DNA from: Pseudomonadota bacterium
Lineage (GTDB): Bacteria; Pseudomonadota; Alphaproteobacteria; Sphingomonadales; Sphingomonadaceae
Reading direction: 5' to 3'
Assembly: GCA_023413015.1 (NCBI GenBank)
Contig: JAEZQR010000030.1
Span: 1-9,700, forward strand
Length of the DNA stretch: 9,700 nucleotides
The stretch's first letter is position 1, and every line of letters starts with the position of its first letter. The position numbers were made by a program, and so were the translations under genes. This document shows positions 1-6,084 of the stretch, piece by piece. Below the pieces are notes generated by a model, which saw only the letters and a program-made list of their open reading frames with translations, made no database searches and was not told the origin of the DNA.

Positions 1-596
1 GCGAGCAGGATCGCGGCGCCGGCGGATTCGGCGAGCGCCACCACCGGCTCATCGGGCCAGTTCTCGCGGAACCAGCGCCACGCGCGCACGATGTCGTCGA
101 CGCCAGCCGGACAGGGGTGCTCGGGCGCCAACCGGTAGGATGGCGCATAGACCTGCGCCTCGGCCGCGGCGGCGAAGCGCGCGACGAGCTGCGTGATGCG
201 CGGGGATCGCTCGGCGACGAACGAGCCGCCGTGAACGTAGAAGACGAAGCCGTGCGACTTCTTGTTCTTCGGCGCGAACCATTCCGAGGTGGTGGGCGGC
301 GGCGCCATGTCCATCGGGATGACCGTCCGTACCGCCTCGGCCTCCACCTTCGGCATGATCGGGCCGTCGTAGCGGTCGTGCCACGCGCGGGCCTTCGCCA
401 TGAAGGCGGCGAACGCCTCCGGCCCCTCGAAATAGGCGCTCAAGCCGCCACGCATCTGGCGGGTGATCACCCATTGCGCCAGCCGGTAGCCGAAGCGTTG
501 CTTGAGCGCGCCCCAGAGCGAGCGCCGCGGCTCGACTGCCGCCTCCCAGGTGATCCGGCCCTCTGCCCTCTGGTCAATCGATGCAACCGACGCCAT
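1..596 (-). CDS. alpha/beta hydrolase, HSL (hormone-sensitive lipase) type, C-terminus outside the window
   Basis: Probably a cytoplasmic esterase or lipase-like serine hydrolase; the substrate cannot be told. The 198 visible residues start MASVASIDQR. They contain an oxyanion-hole HGG motif in YVHGGSF (residues 122-124), then YRLAPEHP (154-161), then a nucleophile elbow AESAG with Ser191. This is the usual order of the HSL family (alpha/beta hydrolase fold 3). The acid and histidine of the triad would lie beyond base 1. About 110 residues precede the HGG, longer than a minimal catalytic domain, and may form a cap. The ATG at 596-594 is well supported: an in-frame TAG lies four codons upstream (608-606) and a G-run that can serve as ribosome binding site lies between them. 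The elbow has Ala instead of the first Gly of GxSxG. The start faces the regulator at 626 across 29 bp. The family is confident, the substrate unknown. Confidence 0.88.
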   Translation of the reverse strand, partial: MASVASIDQRAEGRITWEAAVEPRRSLWGALKQRFGYRLAQWVITRQMRGGLSAYFEGPEAFAAFMAKARAWHDRYDGPIMPKVEAEAVRTVIPMDMAPPPTTSEWFAPKNKKSHGFVFYVHGGSFVAERSPRITQLVARFAAAAEAQVYAPSYRLAPEHPCPAGVDDIVRAWRWFRENWPDEPVVALAESAGAAILL

Positions 597-625
597 TCTG
601 CCCCCCTAACGACCGAGCGCGCCGC

Positions 626-1009
626 ATGCCCACACGCAAGAACCACGAGAACCGCTTCTTCGACGAACTCAAGGAATATGCGACGCTCTACCCCAGCGTG
701 ATCCCGCGCCTCGCCGCCGCCGCCAAGGCCGGCGACCCCCACGTCGCCAAAGCCATCGACGTTTTCGCCGAAGCATCACGCAAGTCCGAAACCAGCCACA
801 TCGAGCGCTGCCGCGCAAGGTTCGATTTGACCGAGGCCCAGGCGCGGATCGCGATCTTCCTCGCCGAAGGCGGCACCGTCAACGAATATGCCGAGGCGAT
901 GGGCGTCAGCACCGGCACGGTGCGCACCCACCTCAAGGCGATCTTCGCCAAGACCGGCGTGCGCCGCCAGGCCGAACTCGCCATCATCATCAACCACCGA
1001 CTTCGGTAA
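626..1009 (+). CDS. short orphan LuxR-type helix-turn-helix transcriptional regulator
   Basis: Predicted DNA-binding regulator of 127 residues. Residues about 66-118 form a GerE/LuxR C-terminal domain: FDLTEAQARIAIFLAEG opens it, followed by the helix-turn-helix EYAEAMGVSTGTVRTHL (87-103) and IFAKTGVRRQAELA (106-119), the conserved last helix region. The N-terminal 65 residues look helical and charged. They show no phosphorylatable receiver domain or autoinducer-binding domain, so the signal is unknown. The ATG at 626 is chosen because the other in-frame ATG (581) would overlap the start of the divergent hydrolase; neither has a strong ribosome binding site. Divergence from the hydrolase with a 29-bp gap makes that gene a plausible target. 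It could also be an autonomous remnant of a larger LuxR protein. The family is secure, the start less so. Confidence 0.85.
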   Translation: MPTRKNHENRFFDELKEYATLYPSVIPRLAAAAKAGDPHVAKAIDVFAEASRKSETSHIERCRARFDLTEAQARIAIFLAEGGTVNEYAEAMGVSTGTVRTHLKAIFAKTGVRRQAELAIIINHRLR

Positions 1010-1021
1010 CGCGACATCATC

Positions 1022-1040
1022 CGCGGTGGTGCGGACCGCG
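1022..1040 (+). terminator. weak stem-loop just after the LuxR-type gene
   Basis: CGCGGT (1022-1027) pairs with ACCGCG (1035-1040) around a 7-nt loop, 12 bases after the regulator's stop codon. No T-run follows, so a classical intrinsic terminator is not shown. It may only slow or protect the transcript end. Confidence 0.25.
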
Positions 1041-1076
1041 TGGGGGAGCGCCTGGGCTTAGGTACATCACCCATGC

Positions 1077-1147
1077 CCGTCATCCCGGCGAAGGCCGGGA
1101 CCCAGATGAACCATTGTTCTGGGTCCCGGCCTTCGCCGGGATGACGG
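1077..1147. repeat. REP-type doublet: perfect 30-bp inverted repeat with 11-nt centre
   Basis: The arm at 1077-1106 is the exact reverse complement of 1118-1147, separated by 11 nt (1107-1117). Each arm is itself a small hairpin: TCCCGGC (1083-1089), loop GAAG, GCCGGGA (1094-1100), mirrored in the second arm. This matches the well-known proteobacterial repeat whose chance translation gives 'HPGEGRDP...PAFAGMTG'. It lies between the convergent 3' ends of the regulator (stop at 1009) and the ABC permease (stop at 1194). It could therefore act as a two-way transcript barrier or mRNA stabiliser, although no T-tract flanks it. Such units are normally mobilised in trans by REP-associated transposases; none is encoded here. 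Confidence 0.9.
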
Positions 1148-1193
1148 TTGAGGCAGTGATTCAACTCCGTCCGGTAACGCGCGGAGCCTATCC

Positions 1194-2402
1194 CTACTCG
1201 TGCCGCAGCGCGTCGATCGGGTTGAGCGAGGCGGCGCGGCGGGCCGGGAAATAGCCGAACACCACGCCGATCAGGGCGGAGAAGACGAACGCCAACAGGT
1301 TGATCTGCGGATCGAACAGGAACGGGACCTGCAGGACCGGCGCCAGCAGCACCGACGCCGCGAGCGCCAGCAGCAGGCCGATGATGCCGCCCAGGCAGGC
1401 GAGCGCCACCGCCTCCACCAGGAACTGCATCAGCACCTCGCGGGCGACCGCGCCGATCGCCAGCCGGATGCCGATCTCGCGCGTGCGCTCGGTGACCGAC
1501 ACCAGCATGATGTTCATGATGCCGATGCCGCCCACCAGCAGGCTGACCGCGGCGACCGCGCCCAGGAGCGAGGTCAGGATCTGGGTGGTGCCCGACAGCG
1601 TCTGCGAGATCTGGGCTGTGTCGAAGATGTTGAAATTATCGTCCTCGCCCGCCCGGAGGTTCCGCCGTTCGCGCAGCAGCTGCATGATCGACGACTGCAC
1701 GGCCGCCGAGTCATAGGCGGGATCGACCGACACCATGATCGAGCGGATGTCGCGGTTGCCGGTGAAGCGGCGCTGCACGGCCTTGATCGGCATGATCACC
1801 ACATCGTCCTGATCGCCGCCGAAGCCGCCCTGGCCGCGGCGGGACAGCAGACCGATCACCTCGCAGGAGATGTCGCGGAGCCGCATGGTCTCGCCGATGG
1901 GGTCCTCGCCGCGGAACAGGTTCTGGCGCACGGTCGCGCCGAGGATACAGACCGCCTTTCCCGCCTGCTCCTCGGCGGGGGTGAAGATTCGCCCCGCGTC
2001 GAGCGGCCAGCCCTGGGCGGTGAAATAGTCGCGGGTGGTGCCGTTGATCGTCGTCGACCAGTTGGCGGCGTTGTGCACCGCGATGCCGGTCGACTGCGCC
2101 TGCGGGGCGACCGCCGTGACGCCGGCGATCTGCTCGCGGATCGCCTCGACGTCGGCGTCCTTGAAGTCGGGTGGCTGCGGCCCGCCGCCGCCGCGCCCGA
2201 AGCCCTGTCCGGGGCGGATCTGGAGCACGTTCGCGCCGAGGCTGGAAATCTGGTTCCGCACCGCCTCGGTGGCGCCGTTGCCGAGCGTCACCATCGTGAC
2301 GACCGCCGCCACGCCGATGACGATGCCGAGGATCGTCAGGAACGACCGGAGCAGGTGGCGCCGGATCTCGCGGAGCGCGAGGATGAGCGTGGTGCCGAAC
2401 AT
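1194..2402 (-). CDS. MacB/FtsX-type ABC transporter permease
   Basis: Inner-membrane subunit of a type VII (mechanotransmission) ABC exporter, 402 residues. A first membrane helix at about 21-41 follows a basic cytoplasmic start (LREIRRHLLRSF). Next comes a MacB-type periplasmic domain (about 45-270) with a Gly-rich stretch at 65-75. Three more hydrophobic helices follow at about 276-300, 324-352 and 368-386. The coupling motif ERTREIGIRLAIGA (305-318) and the C-terminal FPARRAASLNPIDALRHE (385-402) are typical of this family. Unlike E. coli MacB, no ATPase domain is fused; it is supplied by the preceding gene. The ATG at 2402-2400 shares one base with the ATPase stop (TGATG), implying translational coupling. 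This is the last gene of the operon. A LolCE-type role is less likely because a channel lipoprotein and an adaptor are co-encoded. Confidence 0.93.
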   Translation of the reverse strand: MFGTTLILALREIRRHLLRSFLTILGIVIGVAAVVTMVTLGNGATEAVRNQISSLGANVLQIRPGQGFGRGGGGPQPPDFKDADVEAIREQIAGVTAVAPQAQSTGIAVHNAANWSTTINGTTRDYFTAQGWPLDAGRIFTPAEEQAGKAVCILGATVRQNLFRGEDPIGETMRLRDISCEVIGLLSRRGQGGFGGDQDDVVIMPIKAVQRRFTGNRDIRSIMVSVDPAYDSAAVQSSIMQLLRERRNLRAGEDDNFNIFDTAQISQTLSGTTQILTSLLGAVAAVSLLVGGIGIMNIMLVSVTERTREIGIRLAIGAVAREVLMQFLVEAVALACLGGIIGLLLALAASVLLAPVLQVPFLFDPQINLLAFVFSALIGVVFGYFPARRAASLNPIDALRHE

Positions 2403-3124
2403 CAGGCAGCCCCCGCCGGCATGGCGCCTTGCCGATGCTCGGTGTCGATCCGGTCGATCAGGCCGTCCTTGAAGTGGACGATCGTATGCGCGTAGGCCGC
2501 CATCTCCGGCTCATGCGTGACCATGAGGATGGTGATGCCGCTCGTCCGGTTGAGGTCGGTCAGGAACGCCATGATCTCGATGGAGCGCTCGCTGTCGAGA
2601 TTGCCCGTCGGCTCGTCGGCCAGCAGCACCCGGGGGTTGGTGACGATCGCGCGCGCGATCGCGACGCGCTGCTGCTGGCCGCCCGACAGCTCGGCCGGCG
2701 TATGGTCCCACCATTCGGCAAGGCCCACGCGCTCGAGCGCCGCCATCGCCGCCTTGTGGCGCGTCTCCTTGTCCTCGCCGCGGTAGAGCAGCGGCAGCTC
2801 GACATTCTCGAGCGCGCTGGTCCGCGCCAGCAGGTTGAAGCCCTGGAAGACGAAGCCGAGGTAGCGGCGGCGCAGCAGCGCCCGCTGGTCGCGGTCGAGC
2901 CGCTCGACCGGCACGCCCATGAACCGGAATTCGCCGCCCGTCGGCACGTCGAGACAGCCGAGGATATTCATCATCGTCGACTTGCCCGAGCCCGACGGTC
3001 CCATCACCGCGACGAAGTCGCCGGCCGCGATGTCGAGGTCCACCCCCTTGAGCGCCCGGAACGCGGCCTGACCCGTCCCGAACGTCTTGGTGATGCCCCG
3101 CAGGCGGATGACGGGGTCAGCCAC
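2402..3124 (-). CDS. MacB/LolD-type ABC transporter ATP-binding protein
   Basis: Cytoplasmic ATPase that powers the exporter, 240 residues from a GTG start. All nucleotide-binding elements are present: Walker A GPSGSGKST (42-50), Q-loop glutamine Q94 in FVFQGFNLL, signature LSGGQQQR (146-153), Walker B VLLADEP with catalytic Glu171, D-loop NLDS (175-178) and switch His204 in VTHE. The length is standard for the stand-alone MacB/LolD/FtsE group. The GTG at 3124 is preferred: the protein then begins MADPVIRLRG, as relatives do, and overlaps the adaptor's stop by 8 bases (GTGGCTGA), a typical coupled junction. A TTG at 3172 would add 16 Ala/Gly-rich residues lying in another frame of the adaptor's 3' end and is less likely. 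The stop overlaps the permease ATG. Confidence 0.94.
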   Translation of the reverse strand: MADPVIRLRGITKTFGTGQAAFRALKGVDLDIAAGDFVAVMGPSGSGKSTMMNILGCLDVPTGGEFRFMGVPVERLDRDQRALLRRRYLGFVFQGFNLLARTSALENVELPLLYRGEDKETRHKAAMAALERVGLAEWWDHTPAELSGGQQQRVAIARAIVTNPRVLLADEPTGNLDSERSIEIMAFLTDLNRTSGITILMVTHEPEMAAYAHTIVHFKDGLIDRIDTEHRQGAMPAGAA

Positions 3125-4499
3125 CGCGCTGCCGCCCGCGGCCGGCGCCCGACTGGCCGTTTCCGCCCGCAAGCTGGCCGGTGATCACCTTCATGCCGGC
3201 GCGGACGTTGCTGCCGCTCACCTCGGTCTGGCTGCCGTTCGAATCGCCGACCGTTACCTGGACCGCCTGCGGCTTCCCGTCCGCGCCGAGGATGTAGATC
3301 GTCTGCCGGCTACCGCGGCCGATCGCGACCTCGCGCTCACTGGTCGCGCTGCTCCCACGCGGGCGGCGCGGCACGAGGACGCTGGTGACGCCGCCCGACG
3401 GCTGGCCGCCGCCCGCCGCCTGCCCGGGGACGAAGCGCAGCGCCGGGTTCGGAACGAGCAGCACGTCATGCTTCTCGGCGGTAACGATCTCGGCGGTCGC
3501 CGTCATGCCCGGCCGCAGGATCTGGTCGGGGTTCGCGACGGTCAGCACTGCCGTGTAGGATACGACCTGGCCGGTCGTCGATGCCGACGCACTGCTCGAG
3601 GCGGTCGTGCCGGTCGCGTTCGCGCCGACGTCGACCCGCTTGACCGAGGCCGCAAAGGCGCGGCCCGGAAAGGCGTCGACCTCGAAGGTCGCGCGCTGCC
3701 CCGCCTGCACCTGGCCCACGTCGGCCTCGTCGACCTTCACCTCGAGCTGCATCTGGCTCAGATCCTCGGCAATCGTGAACAGCACCGGCGCGTTGAACGA
3801 GGCCGCCACCGTCTGGCCGGGCTCCACCTGCCGCGACAGCACCACGCCGTTCACCGGCGACCGGATGATCGCCTTCGACAGCTCCGTCTGGTCGGAGGAC
3901 AGCGCGGCGCGGGCCTGCGCGACCGTGGCCTCCGCCGACTGCACCGCCGCCACGGCGCGCTGATAGTCGGCGCGGGCGGTGTCGAGCTCGGTCGGCGCCG
4001 GCACCTTGCCGCCCGACAGCCGCCGCACCTCTTCCAGCCGGCCGAGGTTGGCCCGCTGCTGCGCGACCGTCGCACGCGCCTGCGCGACACCGGCCTGCGC
4101 AGCGCCGAGCGCCGCCTGGGCCTGGTTGATGGCGTCCTGCAGCCGCGACGTGTCGAGGCGGGCCAGCACCTGTCCCCTGGTGACCCGGTCGTTGTTATCG
4201 ACGTTTATCTGGACGATGGTGCCCGAAAGCTCCGAACCGACGTCGACCTTGTTGATCGGGGCGAGATTGCCCGTTGCCGTCACGGTGACGCGCAGCGAGC
4301 CGCGCTCGATCGGCGCCGTGGCATAGTCCGGCGCTGCCTCCCCGCCGCCGAACAGCTTCGACAGCAGCCAGAGCAGCAGGAGCGCACCGAGCAGGATCGC
4401 GCCCCATTTGAGGAGGCGGGCGCGCGGCGACGGCGGCTTGACGCCGAGGAAGTCGTCGAGCTGGGCTTGATCGGCCGAAGGGGGCGTGGGCTGGTCCAT
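3117..4499 (-). CDS. MacA-like periplasmic adaptor (membrane fusion protein)
   Basis: Adaptor that links the ABC permease to the outer-membrane channel, 460 residues. It has a cytoplasmic start of about 30 residues, one membrane anchor (about 31-49, LLKWGAILLGALLLLWLL) and two lipoyl half-motifs (about 85-115, VGSELSGTIVQINVDNNDRV; and 210-230, IRSPVNGVVLSRQVEPGQ). These flank an Ala/Gln-rich helical hairpin (about 117-208). The beta-barrel and membrane-proximal domains follow (250-440), with ILRPGMTATAEI typical of the family. MacA of E. coli is about 370 residues; the extra length here sits mostly in low-complexity inserts at 293-309 (Ala/Ser/Thr) and 361-388 (Gly/Ser/Arg) and in a Gly/Arg-rich tail (445-460). 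The ATG at 4499 overlaps the channel gene's stop by one base (TGATG), and the stop lies inside the ATPase start. Its pairing with MacB-type subunits argues against an RND pump partner. Confidence 0.93.
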   Translation of the reverse strand: MDQPTPPSADQAQLDDFLGVKPPSPRARLLKWGAILLGALLLLWLLSKLFGGGEAAPDYATAPIERGSLRVTVTATGNLAPINKVDVGSELSGTIVQINVDNNDRVTRGQVLARLDTSRLQDAINQAQAALGAAQAGVAQARATVAQQRANLGRLEEVRRLSGGKVPAPTELDTARADYQRAVAAVQSAEATVAQARAALSSDQTELSKAIIRSPVNGVVLSRQVEPGQTVAASFNAPVLFTIAEDLSQMQLEVKVDEADVGQVQAGQRATFEVDAFPGRAFAASVKRVDVGANATGTTASSSASASTTGQVVSYTAVLTVANPDQILRPGMTATAEIVTAEKHDVLLVPNPALRFVPGQAAGGGQPSGGVTSVLVPRRPRGSSATSEREVAIGRGSRQTIYILGADGKPQAVQVTVGDSNGSQTEVSGSNVRAGMKVITGQLAGGNGQSGAGRGRQRGG

Positions 4500-5992
4500 C
4501 AGGGTCTCGTGGCGGAGGTGGTGACGCTTCGCGGCGGGGGTGCGGCCTGCCAGCCGCCACCGAGCGCCTTGTAGAGCTGGACCGTCGCGGTCGCGCGGTC
4601 GGCGCGGGCGGTGATCCGGTTCTGCTGGCTGGACAGCAGGCTGCGCTCGGACTCGAGCAGCGACTGGAAGTCGATGAGCCCGGCCCGGTACTGGCTGCGG
4701 GCGAGCAGCACGGCGTTGCGCGCCGCCTCGTCGGCGACGAGGATCTCGCGCTCGCGCCGCTCCGCGGCCGACAGCGCGGTGAGCGCGTTCTCGACGTCCT
4801 CGAGCGCGGTCAGCACCGACTGGCGGTAGCCGGCGAGCGCGGCATCGGCCGACGCGCGCTGTCCTTCGATTGCGGCCCGGATGCGGCCGCCCTCGAAGAT
4901 CGGCGCGGTGATGCCGGCGACCAGATTGCCGATCGCGCTGCTGACGACGTCGCCGAGCGACAGGCCCGACCCGCCGAACGAGCCGGTCAGCCGCAGGGCC
5001 GGGTAGAGCTGCGCGGTCTCGACGCCGATGCGCGCGGTCTCCGCGGCGAGGCTGCGCTCGGCCGTGGCCACGTCGGGCCGGCGGCGGATGACGTCGGCCG
5101 GGATCGCCGCCGACAGCGCGGCCGGCGCAAGCGGAATGTCGCGCACCGCCCCTCCGACGAGCGCGGTGACGGCCCCCGGTGCCTCGCCGAGCAGCACCGC
5201 CAGCCGGTTCACGGCCGCCGTATAGTTGCTCTCGAGGTTGGGGATGGTGGCGGCGGTCTGCGCACGCAGCTGGCGCGCCTGCTCGAGGTCGAGCGAGCCG
5301 ACGAGCCCGGCCTGGACCCGCCAGCCGACGATCTGCACCGTCTCGTCGAGCGCGCGCAGGTCGTCGGCGGCGACGCGCAGCTGGTTCTGCGCCGACCGCG
5401 CGGCGAGATAGTTGAGCGCGATCTCGGAGGCGACGCTGAGCTGCGCCGAGCGGAGATCGGCCTCGCGCGCCTGCGCGTCGGCGCGCGCAGCCTCGATCGA
5501 CCGGCGCGTGCCGCCGAACAGATCGGCTTCATAGGCCGCGTCGAAGCCGGCCTGATAGCGCGTCTGGTCGCCCTGGGTCGTGGTCAGCCGGCCGGACGAA
5601 TCGATGAAGCTGCCGCCTTGCCGGCCGATGCTGCGCGACACGCTCCCGCTCGCGTCGAGCGTCGGGAACAGTGCGCTGCGGCTGGCGCGGAGCGCGGCGC
5701 GCGCCTGCCGCACGCGGGCGCCGGCCTGATCGATGTCGAGATTGGCCCTGAGGCCGCGCTCGACCAGCTCGCTGAGCGTCGGGTCGCCGAACGCCTGCCA
5801 CCAGCGCGCCAGATCGACCGCCGAGGCATAGGCCGGCGCGGCGGCGTTGAAGCCGGCCGGCACCTTCAGTTGCTCGGGCGTGAGCGGCCGATAGTCGGGG
5901 CCGGCGGCGCAGCCGGCCAGCAGCAGGAGCGGCCACCACGCCGGCGCCCGCGAAGACCGACGGCGCAGGGGGATGGCTGTTGAAAAGGCCAT
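4499..5992 (-). CDS. TolC-family outer-membrane efflux lipoprotein (NodT/OprM type)
   Basis: Outer-membrane exit channel of the tripartite pump, 497 residues from ATG 5992. A lipoprotein signal is clear: basic start (RRRSSR), hydrophobic PLLLLAGC and a lipobox with Cys28. The mature protein begins CAAGPDYRPL, and the landmarks WWQAFGDPTL (64-73), FPTLDASGS, YEADLFGG (154-161) and NRLAVLLGEAPG are typical of NodT/OprM-type proteins. Two outer-membrane efflux protein repeats can be followed, the second containing IPADVIRRRPDVATAE and the barrel motif APIFEGGRIR. The ATG at 5992 places the signal peptide correctly; a TTG at 6052 would add 20 polar residues ahead of it. A GGAGG lies very close (2 nt) to the ATG, so initiation may be modest. 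It is the first gene of the four-gene pump operon and lies 92 bp after the receptor's stop. Confidence 0.93.
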   Translation of the reverse strand: MAFSTAIPLRRRSSRAPAWWPLLLLAGCAAGPDYRPLTPEQLKVPAGFNAAAPAYASAVDLARWWQAFGDPTLSELVERGLRANLDIDQAGARVRQARAALRASRSALFPTLDASGSVSRSIGRQGGSFIDSSGRLTTTQGDQTRYQAGFDAAYEADLFGGTRRSIEAARADAQAREADLRSAQLSVASEIALNYLAARSAQNQLRVAADDLRALDETVQIVGWRVQAGLVGSLDLEQARQLRAQTAATIPNLESNYTAAVNRLAVLLGEAPGAVTALVGGAVRDIPLAPAALSAAIPADVIRRRPDVATAERSLAAETARIGVETAQLYPALRLTGSFGGSGLSLGDVVSSAIGNLVAGITAPIFEGGRIRAAIEGQRASADAALAGYRQSVLTALEDVENALTALSAAERREREILVADEAARNAVLLARSQYRAGLIDFQSLLESERSLLSSQQNRITARADRATATVQLYKALGGGWQAAPPPRSVTTSATRP

Positions 5993-6032
5993 GCCCTCCG
6001 AGACGCATGCCCGGACGGCGCTGTTCCCTCCG

Positions 6033-6047
6033 GCCGGGCGGCCCGGC
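6033..6047. other. 15-bp GC palindrome in the gap between receptor and pump operon
   Basis: GCCGGGC (6033-6039), a central G, and GCCCGGC (6041-6047) form a perfect palindrome in the 92-bp gap 5993-6084. As RNA it could make a 6-bp stem with a 3-nt loop. No T-run follows on the minus strand, so it is at most a weak attenuator between the receptor and the pump genes. No convincing -35/-10 pair is visible in the gap. Confidence 0.25.
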
Positions 6048-6084
6048 GTCAAATACGTGCAGCGACGACGTTACGCCGCACGCC

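Noticed and set aside
688..1164. Minus-strand open frame of about 158 codons across the regulator and the REP region
   Set aside because: Its start reads through the REP repeat ('HPGEGRDP...PAFAGMTG', a well-known false-protein signature) and the rest is antisense to the clear LuxR-type domain.
1200..2495. Plus-strand open frame of about 431 codons opposite the permease
   Set aside because: Arg/Asp/His-rich shadow of the MacB-type permease with no membrane segments or motifs of its own.
3125..3172. TTG start at 3172 for the ATPase
   Set aside because: Adds an Ala/Gly-rich tail in another frame of the adaptor's 3' end; the GTG at 3124 gives the normal family N-terminus and a coupled overlap.
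3087..4574. Plus-strand open frame of about 495 codons opposite the adaptor gene
   Set aside because: Low-complexity Arg/His/Leu-rich translation mirroring the adaptor; no start signal or recognisable motif.
5993..6052. TTG start at 6052 for the outer-membrane channel
   Set aside because: Would put 20 polar residues before the lipoprotein signal peptide; the ATG at 5992 places the signal and lipobox Cys28 correctly.
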